NCBI GenBank assembly: GCA_902825215.1
Contig: LR782234.1
Coordinates: 4,402,001-4,466,000, forward strand
Origin: Pseudomonas fluorescens
GTDB lineage: Bacteria > Pseudomonadota > Gammaproteobacteria > Pseudomonadales > Pseudomonadaceae
DNA length: 64,000 nt
Direction: 5' to 3'
Positions 44,361 through 52,216 of the stretch are shown here, in pieces. A model generated the notes under the pieces. It worked only from the letters and a program-made list of their open reading frames with translations. It was not told the origin of the DNA and ran no database searches. The position numbers and the translations under genes were made by a program. Within the stretch, counting starts at the first letter, position 1. Each line of letters begins with the position of its first letter.

Positions 44361-44855
44361 TCACTCCACAAATAATTTAATGGTTTCTGCCACGTGCGAG
44401 CTGACCATATGCGTGAATCCGTTTGCATCGGTTACACCGTGTTCCTCACTTCCGTCACCTCGTTGAATGGTGTAGGCGTGATAAGGCACTGGCTCCCCGG
44501 TCGCTTCATTAGTCACTTGCAACCTGTCAGTGAAATGCACCGGCATCGGCAAGAGCCCACTAAACGCAGCCCCACCACCGCTCTGGCCAATGATTACCGT
44601 GCCCGAGCCACCGACCACGACATTGCCGTGCCCGCCAGTGCTGTCGAGCATCGCAGCATTCAGGCCGTTGATGAAAACGGTGCCGGAAACAGCTCCGGTG
44701 ATAGGGCTGCCACATGCCGATTTATCGGTCATGCGTGCAGCAGCGAGGCCGTCAAAGAACACATCTGGCGAGCCGGAGACAATCGGGTTGGTGCCGTGAC
44801 CTGGTAACGGGCAAGCCGTCGGGTCGGTAACGCGTGCTGCGGGTTTACCACTCAA
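44361..44855 (-). CDS. PAAR domain protein with TTR-like C-terminal extension
   Basis: The N-terminal 95 residues form a PAAR repeat domain (KPAARVTDPTACPLPGHG, AARMTDKSACGSPITGAVSG, VVVGGSGTVIIGQSGGG) that caps the VgrG spike of a type VI secretion system. The remaining 70 residues (DRLQVTNEATGEPVPYHAYT, then GVTDANGFTHMV) resemble a transthyretin-like beta domain, a known PAAR extension used to attach cargo. It overlaps the upstream gene by 4 bp and the lipase-like effector follows 6 bp later. Confidence 0.85.
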   Translation of the reverse strand: MSGKPAARVTDPTACPLPGHGTNPIVSGSPDVFFDGLAAARMTDKSACGSPITGAVSGTVFINGLNAAMLDSTGGHGNVVVGGSGTVIIGQSGGGAAFSGLLPMPVHFTDRLQVTNEATGEPVPYHAYTIQRGDGSEEHGVTDANGFTHMVSSHVAETIKLFVE

Positions 44856-45514
44856 TTCAAAGCTCCTTGCTTAAGGGGGGCCGGGGTTGGCTGATAGATG
44901 TCGATGTCGGTCGCGGCAAAGCGCCAGCGATTGTCCACCGGGTCGAACAGAGCATGACAATGCTCAAGGTTTTCAGGTGATATCGCGGTTTGCACAGCAC
45001 GCCAGGCTTCGTCGGCTTGCCACTTCAAATCGGCAGGCGTTGCATCATCGAGTTCGTTGAGCCAGGCGTTGTAGTTGCGCAGGTGATTGCGTACATAAGT
45101 CGATTGCAGCAACTCGTCCATCTGTACGCCGAGGTCCAGATGATGCCCGGAGGTCCAACGGCCTACTTCGGAATAGGCATACCAGCCCATCGGTATCAAC
45201 GCACCGTTATTCAACAGAGAGTGGCCGGCGAGAGCGACGAAGCCGCAACAGATGTGCAGCATCAGCCAGCCTTGGTGAGCGTCGATAATCGCTGCTGGAT
45301 CAAAGGTTTTCAGCGCTACTACGCGGTATTCGCCCAACCCGGAACTGCGCGCCATCAACTCGGCGTCGAGCCGCGATACGAAAGCCCGAATAGCCAGGCC
45401 GCCCGAGCGCTGGGTCATGCAGAGAATATCGACGGCCTGTCGTTTAGGGTCGTCAGAAGCGCCGGTATTTTTCACCAGGCCATACAGACGCATTGACGCC
45501 CGCAGTCCGCTCAT
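44852..45514 (-). CDS. hypothetical protein, first gene of the PAAR-lipase operon
   Basis: This 220-residue soluble protein has no signal peptide and no domain I can name. Features seen are an N-terminal beta/alpha region (RQAVDILCMTQRSGGLAIRA), a hydrophobic centre (WLMLHICCGFVALAGHSLLN) and an acidic helical C-terminus (YNAWLNELDDATPADLKWQA). The 4-bp overlap with the PAAR gene implies coupled synthesis. By position it could be a chaperone or adaptor that loads the lipase, though it does not show an obvious DUF4123 pattern. Confidence 0.65.
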   Translation of the reverse strand: MSGLRASMRLYGLVKNTGASDDPKRQAVDILCMTQRSGGLAIRAFVSRLDAELMARSSGLGEYRVVALKTFDPAAIIDAHQGWLMLHICCGFVALAGHSLLNNGALIPMGWYAYSEVGRWTSGHHLDLGVQMDELLQSTYVRNHLRNYNAWLNELDDATPADLKWQADEAWRAVQTAISPENLEHCHALFDPVDNRWRFAATDIDIYQPTPAPLKQGALN

Positions 45515-45673
45515 TGCTGGTCACTCATTGACGCAGCAAGAACTTCGCAGGCGCGAAGGAATGTTGCCATAAGCATTGCAGGTGCCATCCATGAGCGCGC
45601 AAAAATGGCGCACAGGATGCCGGACTAAAGCGGCGGCGACAACCGAATCAGCAGTGGATTGCCACTATCGTGT

Positions 45674-46153
45674 TCAACCCTCGGCAAAATCCCGCAACAC
45701 CTTGCCATCCATCCGATACCGCACCCACTCTTCCTGCGGTTGCGCGCCGAGGGATTTGTAGAATTCGATCGCCGGGGTATTCCATTCCAGCACGCTCCAT
45801 TCGAAGCGGCCGCAGTCGTTGGCGCAGGCGATTTTGGCGAGATGGCGCAGCAGGGTTTTGCCGGCGCCGCCGCCGCGTTGTTCGGGGGTGACGTAGAGGT
45901 CTTCGAGGTACAGGCAGTTGCTGCCCAACCAGGTCGAATAGCTGAAGAAGAACACCGCGAAACCGATTGGCAAGCCGTCGCGCAGGCAGATCAGGCCATG
46001 AGCGGTGGCGCCTTCGCCGAACAGGCTGCGTTCGATGTCGGCGACGCTGGCAATGACTTCGTGGCGGGCCTTTTCGAAATCGGCGAGTTCGGTGATGAAG
46101 GCGAGGATCTGCGGTGCATCGCTGGGAGTCGCCGGGCGGATTTCGATCGTCAT
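45674..46153 (-). CDS. GNAT family N-acetyltransferase
   Basis: This 159-residue single GNAT domain has the acetyl-CoA motif EDLYVTPEQRGGGAGKTLLR and a C-terminal NTPAIEFYKSLGAQP strand-helix. It resembles the spermidine/diamine acetyltransferase-like branch by length and by the LYLEDLYV segment, but the substrate is not certain. No operon partners are near: the PAAR cassette lies upstream on the same strand beyond 159 bp of sequence with no recognisable feature. Confidence 0.88.
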   Translation of the reverse strand: MTIEIRPATPSDAPQILAFITELADFEKARHEVIASVADIERSLFGEGATAHGLICLRDGLPIGFAVFFFSYSTWLGSNCLYLEDLYVTPEQRGGGAGKTLLRHLAKIACANDCGRFEWSVLEWNTPAIEFYKSLGAQPQEEWVRYRMDGKVLRDFAEG

Positions 46154-46247
46154 GGACGGGCCTTGTATGCAAATTAAAGCGCCATACTAAGGCGCGCAGC
46201 GGCGCTCGTCACATGGCATTACCTGATTTGCTGAACACTGCTGATCC

Positions 46248-46337
46248 TGTGGGAGCGAGCCTGCTCGCGAATGCGTCCTTTCAGTCAGTCCTAAGGTCAA
46301 CTGACAGAATGCCTTCGCGAGCGGGCTCGCTCCCACA
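46248..46337. repeat. REPIN, GCGAGCAGGCTCGC type (one arm variant)
   Basis: An inverted pair lies between divergent GNAT and HD genes. The right arm reads GCGAGCGGGCTCGC (A to G) and still pairs by a wobble. Confidence 0.9.
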
Positions 46338-46365
46338 GGTTTTGCGACAATCTGAAAGGATGTTT

Positions 46366-47019
46366 ATGACCGTTGAATATTTCACGCCCATGCAGGCACT
46401 TGCATCAGCATTGCTACCCCACGCCCTGCAGCCTTCAGACGACGGCGCGCACGACCTCGCCCACCTGCAGCGCGTCTGGCACAACGCACGCACGCTGCAT
46501 GAAACGGAAGGCGGCGAACTCGATGTCTTGCTCGCCGCAGTGCTGCTGCACGATTGCGTATCCGTCGAGAAAAATTCGCCGTTGCGCGCTCAGGCTTCGC
46601 GTCTGGCAGCGGACAAGGCTTCGTCCGTCCTGAAAGCGCTGAACTGGCCCAACGAAAAAATCACCCAGGTCGCCCACGCCATCGAAGCCCACAGCTTCTC
46701 CGCCAACATCACTGCGCTGACCCGCGAAGCGAAAATCGTCCAGGACGCCGACCGCCTCGACTCGCTGGGCATGCTCGGCGTCGCGCGCACTTTCTACGTG
46801 GCCGGGCGCATGGGGGCGGCGCTTTACGATCCGCAAGACCCGGAGGCGCAATACCGCGACTACGATGACACACGCTTTTGCCTCGACCACTTCCAGACCA
46901 AACTGCTGCACCTCGCCGAGGGCTTCCAGACCGCCACCGGCCAGCGCCTGGCGCAGATTCGCCATCAGCGTTTGAAAGGTTTCATGGAGCAATTCAAGGA
47001 AGAAATCGGCATCGTCTGA
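46366..47019 (+). CDS. HD domain-containing hydrolase
   Basis: This 217-residue protein contains the HD metal residues in HDLAHLQRVWHNA, AAVLLHDCVSVEK and IVQDADRLDSLGMLG, spaced as in small HD phosphohydrolases. GAAAGG precedes the second of two close ATGs (46366) by 7 nt. A nucleotide or phosphoester substrate is expected for the superfamily. The specific substrate is unknown. The upstream REPIN lies within 30 bp of the start, so the promoter must overlap or flank it. Confidence 0.88.
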   Translation: MTVEYFTPMQALASALLPHALQPSDDGAHDLAHLQRVWHNARTLHETEGGELDVLLAAVLLHDCVSVEKNSPLRAQASRLAADKASSVLKALNWPNEKITQVAHAIEAHSFSANITALTREAKIVQDADRLDSLGMLGVARTFYVAGRMGAALYDPQDPEAQYRDYDDTRFCLDHFQTKLLHLAEGFQTATGQRLAQIRHQRLKGFMEQFKEEIGIV

Positions 47020-47128
47020 TCTTTTACTCCGGCAAAGCACGATCCTGACTTCAGCAACCTCACACCTGACGCGCACATTCGCCGTGATAAACAGACAAGG
47101 TTAATTCCCTCGCTCAAGGAAGCGCGCC

Positions 47129-48379
47129 ATGTCCCAGGCAACACCCAAGGTGTCAGGCAGACTGTTCGGTCTGTTCTGTCTCGCCAGTTATCTGCTGTCG
47201 CTGTCATATGGCTCGACGTTTTTGCTGGCGCTATTGATCGGTGCGCGCGGCGGCAATGAACATGACGCAGGCACGGTGATTTCGGCGGCGATGCTCAGTA
47301 CCTTTGTTGCCGTACTGGGCTGTGGTCATCTCGCGGACCTGCTCGGCGCGGCGCGCTCGATTGCCTTGTTCGCCCTGCTCCTGGTGGCGGCGAGTCTGGG
47401 CTTTGCGATGACTCCGGGGTTCGGTAACGGGCTGGTGTTTTTCGGTTTACTGCTGGGATTGGGTTGGGGAGTGTTCTACACCCTGGGGCCGATCATCGTT
47501 GCCAGCCTGGTGGCCCCGGTTCAGCGCGCGAAATATTTCGCCTTGCTGTCCGGCAGCATGATGAGCGGGATCGGCAGCGGCCCCTTGTTCGGAAGGGCGG
47601 CCGGTGCACTGGATTTACCGCTCGCTTCAGCCTTTTATCTGGCTGCGCTGGCGAGCCTGGTCGGTGCGCTGCTGTTCTGGCGACTCGCCCCGAGACTGAA
47701 CCCATCGCAAACCACCACAGCGAAAATCACTTGGCGCGCGACCACTCAGGTGCTCAGCTCTCGAGCTGTGCTGCCGATCATCATGGTCGGTCTGGGCGGT
47801 TGCGTGTTTGGCGGGTTGTCGAGTTTCCAGACCAGCTACGCCGCCGTGCGAGTGCTGGATTATTCGTGGTTTTTTGTGGGGTTCATGGGCGCGGCGATCA
47901 GCAGCCGGATGTTGATCGCAGGCTACGTGATCAAGCGCGATCCGTTACGCGCTTCGTGCCTGCTGTCGGGTGTGATGCTCGCGTCGGTCATGCTGTTCGC
48001 CTTCGGCGTCAACGGCGGCCTCAGCTATCTGCTGGCGGCGGTCATGCTCGGCGTCGGTTACGGGTTGACCTACTCGGTGATCAACGGCCTCGCCGCCAAC
48101 GAAGCACCTGATGGCAGCACGTCCCAGGCACTGTTGCTGTTCAGCCTCGCGTACTTTATCGGGGTGTTCGGCTTCCCCTTGCTCGCCGGCAAACTCATCG
48201 TCGAGCAAGGCATGGCGTCATTGCTGCTGACGTTGTCGGGTGTGGCGCTGGCGAACTGGTTGATCACAATCGGTCGCCTGCTATGGCGCCGATTCACTGC
48301 AAAAAACCTCAGGCCGACGCCGACCGTTCGTCGATCCTCAGGCACCAATCCCCACGCGCGGCGGACCAATCAAGGGTAA
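47129..48379 (+). CDS. MFS transporter
   Basis: This 416-residue protein has twelve hydrophobic segments. The first is ASYLLSLSYGSTFLLALLIG, and the central break between halves is near residues 190-210. Its C-terminal tail is basic and unstructured (RRSSGTNPHARRTNQG). AGGAAG precedes the ATG. It belongs to the broad YfcJ/YcaD-like group of drug or metabolite exporters, but no motif fixes the substrate. Confidence 0.88.
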   Translation: MSQATPKVSGRLFGLFCLASYLLSLSYGSTFLLALLIGARGGNEHDAGTVISAAMLSTFVAVLGCGHLADLLGAARSIALFALLLVAASLGFAMTPGFGNGLVFFGLLLGLGWGVFYTLGPIIVASLVAPVQRAKYFALLSGSMMSGIGSGPLFGRAAGALDLPLASAFYLAALASLVGALLFWRLAPRLNPSQTTTAKITWRATTQVLSSRAVLPIIMVGLGGCVFGGLSSFQTSYAAVRVLDYSWFFVGFMGAAISSRMLIAGYVIKRDPLRASCLLSGVMLASVMLFAFGVNGGLSYLLAAVMLGVGYGLTYSVINGLAANEAPDGSTSQALLLFSLAYFIGVFGFPLLAGKLIVEQGMASLLLTLSGVALANWLITIGRLLWRRFTAKNLRPTPTVRRSSGTNPHARRTNQG

Positions 48380-48404
48380 GGATTCCAATCACTGGAGAAG
48401 CCCT

Positions 48405-48746
48405 ATGATCCCGTCAAGGTTGACCGCTTTCGTCTTCAGCGCCCTGCTCTGCCCTGCGGTATTCGCCGCCTCGTCCACGGCAGCAGGCACTGGCCCTACC
48501 GATCCGACCCCGCCTCGCGCCCCTGCCATCAACAGTGCCCCCGGCATGAACACCGATGGCTCCGGCGTGCCGCTGATCAATCAGCCGCCGGCCACCGGCA
48601 CTGACCCGCGCACGCAAGGCAGCGATCCGGGCCGTCAGGGCGGGATGAACACGCCTGATTCACCGGCTGCACCGGACAATGCCGGCCCCGGTGTCGGTTC
48701 AAAAACCACCACCGGTGGCTCCGGCTCCGAAGGCGCCGGTCAGTAG
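48405..48746 (+). CDS. secreted Pro/Gly/Thr-rich disordered protein
   Basis: This 113-residue protein has a signal peptide (TAFVFSALLCPAVFAASS) and then a low-complexity mature region rich in Pro, Gly, Thr, Asp and Asn (GTGPTDPTPPRAPAINSAPG, GVGSKTTTGGSGSEGAGQ). GGAGAA lies upstream of the ATG. No domain is recognised. Similar short disordered periplasmic proteins in pseudomonads are of unknown function. It is followed by another small gene 47 bp later. Confidence 0.75.
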   Translation: MIPSRLTAFVFSALLCPAVFAASSTAAGTGPTDPTPPRAPAINSAPGMNTDGSGVPLINQPPATGTDPRTQGSDPGRQGGMNTPDSPAAPDNAGPGVGSKTTTGGSGSEGAGQ

Positions 48747-48793
48747 CAGTTCGCCGACGCGAGCGCCCTATTCACTCCCATGAAGAGGTAACC

Positions 48794-49051
48794 ATGAACG
48801 TCGACAAAGACCTGGAAAAAGAAGTCCTCACCCGCCTGTTGCACGCGCATCCCAACGGTTTGGGCAAGGAGGTGCTGGACAATTACCGGGGCGAGAAAGT
48901 CGTGGCCAGCGCCCTCGCCGCCCTGCAGGAGCGTGGTCTGATTCACCATGGTCATGTGACTTGCAGCGAAGCGGGCGAACACTCGCTGAACCTGCCGATC
49001 AAGCTCAGCGCCGCCGGCGTTGAAGCGGCGCAGAAACTCGATCAGCAGTAG
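48794..49051 (+). CDS. small winged-helix-like hypothetical protein
   Basis: This 85-residue protein is predicted mostly helical with a wing-like end (KEVLTRLLHAHPNGLGKEVL, VVASALAALQERGLIHHGHV, then SLNLPIKLSAAGVEAAQKLD). The layout resembles a minimal winged helix-turn-helix, so nucleic-acid binding is possible but not shown. AGAGG lies 6 nt upstream of the ATG. It reads with the secreted protein and the KU-like small protein on either side. Confidence 0.7.
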   Translation: MNVDKDLEKEVLTRLLHAHPNGLGKEVLDNYRGEKVVASALAALQERGLIHHGHVTCSEAGEHSLNLPIKLSAAGVEAAQKLDQQ

Positions 49052-49114
49052 TTGCGAAGTCGCTCGCTGCCGGTGCGGCGAGCGGCTGTATCTGCACACA
49101 AGAGGAGAAATCCC

Positions 49115-49450
49115 ATGCCTCGTGGAAGCAAAGACAAATACACCAGTGAACAGAAGCGCAAGGCCGAGCACATCGAAGACAGCTACGAGAAAAAGGGCGT
49201 GTCGAAAGATGAAGCGGAAGCCCGCGCGTGGGCGACCGTGAACAAGCAATCGGGTGGCGGCGAGAAGTCCGGCGGCTCAGGGCGTAAAAAACCGGCGAGC
49301 GCCAAGTCGGAAGATCGCAAGGAGTCGTCGCGGCGTGCTGTGGCCAGTCGCAAGGGGCATTCGCGTAGCAGCGAAACCTCGAAGGATGCGCAGACCGTCG
49401 ACAGCCTGATGAAGGAAGCCCGGGCGAAGAATATTCCGGGACGCTCTTAA
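49115..49450 (+). CDS. plasmid stabilization family basic protein, apparently truncated at its C-terminus
   Basis: This 111-residue protein begins MPRGSKDKYTSEQKRKAEHI and has the family block EKKGVSKDEAEARAWATVNK. A Lys/Ser/Arg-rich linker follows (SGRKKPASAKSEDRKESSRR), ending KEARAKNIPGRS. AGGAG precedes the ATG at 49115. The in-frame TAA at 49448 is directly followed, in the same frame, by ATG and codons for MRKQELIEALRKAG, the helix that ends longer homologues as I recall them. The gene therefore seems to have lost this tail by a nonsense mutation. Confidence 0.8.
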   Translation: MPRGSKDKYTSEQKRKAEHIEDSYEKKGVSKDEAEARAWATVNKQSGGGEKSGGSGRKKPASAKSEDRKESSRRAVASRKGHSRSSETSKDAQTVDSLMKEARAKNIPGRS

Positions 49451-49495
49451 ATGCGCAAGCAGGAATTGATTGAGGCGTTGCGCAAGGCCGGTTGA
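49451..49495 (+). pseudogene. separated C-terminal Rho-N/SAP-like tail of the preceding gene
   Basis: Fourteen codons (MRKQELIEALRKAG, then TGA) continue in the exact frame of the upstream gene after its TAA stop. The segment resembles the single SAP/Rho-N helix that ends related proteins. It may be translated separately by termination-reinitiation at TAA-ATG. Confidence 0.5.
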
Positions 49496-49508
49496 GTCTG
49501 ATGGCCTC

Positions 49509-49600
49509 ATCGCTGGCAAGCCAGCTCCCACAGATTTTTCGGGTGGTTGCACTATCGCACTTATACCCTAAGACCCTGTGGGAGCTGGCTTGCCAGCGAT
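49509..49600. repeat. REPIN, GCTGGCAAGCCAGC type
   Basis: A full inverted pair lies between the convergent small basic protein gene and the PfkB kinase gene. Confidence 0.95.
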
Positions 49601-49609
49601 TGCGATGCA

Positions 49610-50539
49610 TCAGTCGCCGCAGAACTCGCGGATAAACGCATCCACCTCAGCCACCCCCGGCGCTGTCGCCGGTCCCCAGCGCGTTACCGCCAAGGCCGCC
49701 GCCGCGTTCGCCCGCCGCGCGGATTCATCTGCGTTCAGCCCCTGCGCAAGCCCGGCGATAAACACTCCCGCATGCGCGTCGCCGGCACCGTTACTGTCTA
49801 CCGCTTTAACAGCAAACCCCGGCACATGCCGGCGCTCCCCGGCCTGCTGAATCCAGCAACCCTGCGGCCCGTCGCGCACGACCATCAGCACGGTTTCCGG
49901 CAGCAGTTCCGCGAGGCGATCCATCGCGATACCAAGCTCATCGGCTCCAGTAAAACGCAGCGCCTCGACACTGTTGCTGGTCCACACATCGATGCGCGGC
50001 AGCAGCGCCTGCATCAACGGCGAATCCGGCGATTCCACCAACGGCCCCGGATCGAACACCACGTTGATGCCCTTCGGCAAGGCCAGCGTCCAGTCGAGCA
50101 ACGCTTGCGCCTTGCCCTCGTGAAGCAGGCTGTAGCCGCTGAGGTAGACATAATCGCCCGTCTCGGCGGCAACGCTGTGCAAGTCCTCGCTGGTCACCTC
50201 ACCTTCGGCACCGATGTAGGAGATGAAACTGCGCTCGGCCGAGGCATCGGTCAGCGCCACGCACAAGCCGGTGTCGCGTTCAGCAGGTTCAGCAATACCG
50301 ATGCAGATGCCTTCCGCCTGCATCGCCTGCCGCGCCAGATCGCCGAAACGTCCGGTGCCGTGGCGACCGAGATAAACCACCGGCAGGCCGTTGCGCACCG
50401 CTGCCGCCATCACGTTGAACCCGCCGCCCGCTTCGAAACCCGCCGACTGCGCCAACACATCGCCGCCAATCTGCGGGAGTTTTTCCACGGCCATGACCAG
50501 GTCGATGATGACCTGGCCGGTGTGCAACATCTTAGGCAT
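49610..50539 (-). CDS. PfkB family carbohydrate/nucleoside kinase
   Basis: This 309-residue kinase has the PfkB signatures: an N-terminal GGDVLAQSAGFEAGGGFNVM and the C-terminal DSNGAGDAHAGVFIAGL with the catalytic Asp of the GAGD motif. Its ATG (50539) lies inside the last codons of the permease gene (8-bp overlap), which implies strict coupling. In the yegTUVW-like context it should phosphorylate a sugar or nucleoside freed or imported by the partner genes. The actual substrate is unknown. Confidence 0.9.
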   Translation of the reverse strand: MPKMLHTGQVIIDLVMAVEKLPQIGGDVLAQSAGFEAGGGFNVMAAAVRNGLPVVYLGRHGTGRFGDLARQAMQAEGICIGIAEPAERDTGLCVALTDASAERSFISYIGAEGEVTSEDLHSVAAETGDYVYLSGYSLLHEGKAQALLDWTLALPKGINVVFDPGPLVESPDSPLMQALLPRIDVWTSNSVEALRFTGADELGIAMDRLAELLPETVLMVVRDGPQGCWIQQAGERRHVPGFAVKAVDSNGAGDAHAGVFIAGLAQGLNADESARRANAAAALAVTRWGPATAPGVAEVDAFIREFCGD

Positions 50540-51998
50540 GAGCATTCTCGGGTTGCGCGGCGCGGCGATCTTTCGCCCCGCCCAATACAAGGTACAGGCC
50601 ACCGGCAACGACGAAAGTCACGATCCAGCCGAGGCCGTTATGGCCCAGCCATGAGTCGGACAGGAAACCTTTGAACCAGACGTTCTCGGCAGTGGTGCCG
50701 ATAGTGGTGAAGCTGAAACCCAGCACGATGGCGATCGCCCAGGCGCCAAACGCGCGCCACTCGATACCGCCGTGGTACCAGTAGGCGCTGCTCGGGCTGA
50801 CGTCGAGCAGGTCCTTGGGGCTGTAGTAATGACGATGGATCAGATCGACCACGAAAATCCCGACCCACGCCGTGATCGGCACCGCCAGCAGGGAAATGAA
50901 GGTGATGAACGGGCCGTAGAAGCTGTCGGCAATCAGCATGAAATAAATCGAACCGGCGAAGATCGCGACGATGTCCACCACCACCGCGTAGACGCGTTTG
51001 ACCTTGAGGCCCAGCGTCAGCGTGGTCAGGCCGGCGGAGTACACCGACAGGTTGTTCGACAGCAGCAGACCACCGAACGCAGTGATCAGATACGGCACGG
51101 CCATCCAGGTCGGCAGCATGTCGCGGATCGCCACGATCGGGTCAGTCGCCGACGCCAGATCGTTGTTGCCCACCGACAGCAAGCCGCCAAGTGTAATCAG
51201 CAGCACCAATGGAATACCCGCGCCGAACGCAGCAGAAGCGACCAGCCGCACGGCTTTGACGCTGCGGTGCTGATAGCGCGACATGTCCGCGCCTGCGTTG
51301 GCCCAACCGATCCCGGTGCCAGCCGCCATGGTGCCGATGCCGATGATCATCGCGCTCAGCGGCGCCGGCGTGGCGTTGAACACCGCGCTCCAGTCGATGG
51401 TCGCGCAGAGGAAGCCGCCGACCAGGATGTTCAGCGCACCGAACACGTACGTCGCCCACTTCTGGATGACCAGCAAGGTCGCATGGCCGAGGCCGGACAC
51501 TGCCAGGGTCAGCAGGACGAAAATCGCGATGAAAATCAGCGTCAGCAGCGGCGCACTTTTCGCCTCGACCGGCGAGCCGAACAGGATCGAACACAGCGAC
51601 AGCAACACGAATGCCGCGGTGGTGGTGTTGACCGTCTCCCAGCCCAGGCGCGACATCAACGACACCAGCGTCGGGCCGATATTGCCGCGTACGCCGAAGA
51701 TCGCTCGTGACAAGGTCAGGCTCGGCGCACGGCCACGTCGGCCGGCAATCGAAATGATCCCGACCACCGCAAACGAACCGGCAGCGCCGAGGATCGCGAC
51801 GATGATCGCCTGCCAGATCGCCAGCCCGCGAAACGCCACCAGCGTCGCGCCCAATGGCAGGCCAAGAATGGAAATGTTGGCGGCGAACCAGACCCAGAAC
51901 AACTGCAGCGGATGGCCGTTGCACTCGGCTTCCGGCACCGGCTCGATGCCGCGGGTTTCCAGTTGCCCGGCGCTCTGCCCAGCGGTCGATGAACTCAT
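50532..51998 (-). CDS. purine-cytosine permease family transporter (NCS1)
   Basis: This 488-residue NCS1 transporter has twelve hydrophobic helices and the family N-terminal LFWVWFAANISILGLPLGA. It also has the cation/substrate region GRRGRAPSLTLSRAIFGVRG and GIGWANAGADMSRY. AGGAG lies 7 nt before the ATG at 51998. It likely imports a nucleobase or nucleoside. Gene order (GntR, ADP-ribosylglycohydrolase, permease, kinase) points to nucleoside salvage. A REPIN separates it from the upstream glycohydrolase. Confidence 0.9.
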   Translation of the reverse strand: MSSSTAGQSAGQLETRGIEPVPEAECNGHPLQLFWVWFAANISILGLPLGATLVAFRGLAIWQAIIVAILGAAGSFAVVGIISIAGRRGRAPSLTLSRAIFGVRGNIGPTLVSLMSRLGWETVNTTTAAFVLLSLCSILFGSPVEAKSAPLLTLIFIAIFVLLTLAVSGLGHATLLVIQKWATYVFGALNILVGGFLCATIDWSAVFNATPAPLSAMIIGIGTMAAGTGIGWANAGADMSRYQHRSVKAVRLVASAAFGAGIPLVLLITLGGLLSVGNNDLASATDPIVAIRDMLPTWMAVPYLITAFGGLLLSNNLSVYSAGLTTLTLGLKVKRVYAVVVDIVAIFAGSIYFMLIADSFYGPFITFISLLAVPITAWVGIFVVDLIHRHYYSPKDLLDVSPSSAYWYHGGIEWRAFGAWAIAIVLGFSFTTIGTTAENVWFKGFLSDSWLGHNGLGWIVTFVVAGGLYLVLGGAKDRRAAQPENAHA

Positions 51999-52121
51999 GA
52001 ACGTGCTCCTGTTTGCCTTTTTTGTGGTTGTGGCAATGATGCAAAACAAGACATTGCGGCCGTCCCGGGCCTGTCTGGGCGATCCATTGCGGATGAATGA
52101 TTGAAAAATTCTGGTGCGCCT

Positions 52122-52203
52122 ATCGCCGGCAAGCCAGCTCCCACAGGTACAGAGTGAACCTTAAAATGTGCACATTCCCTGTGGGAGCTGGCTTGCCAGC
52201 GAT
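52122..52203. repeat. REPIN, GCTGGCAAGCCAGC type
   Basis: An inverted pair lies between same-strand glycohydrolase and permease genes. One arm carries a GCCGGC variant. It is probably transcribed as part of the operon. Confidence 0.9.
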
Positions 52204-52216
52204 GGCGCCAGCCCAA

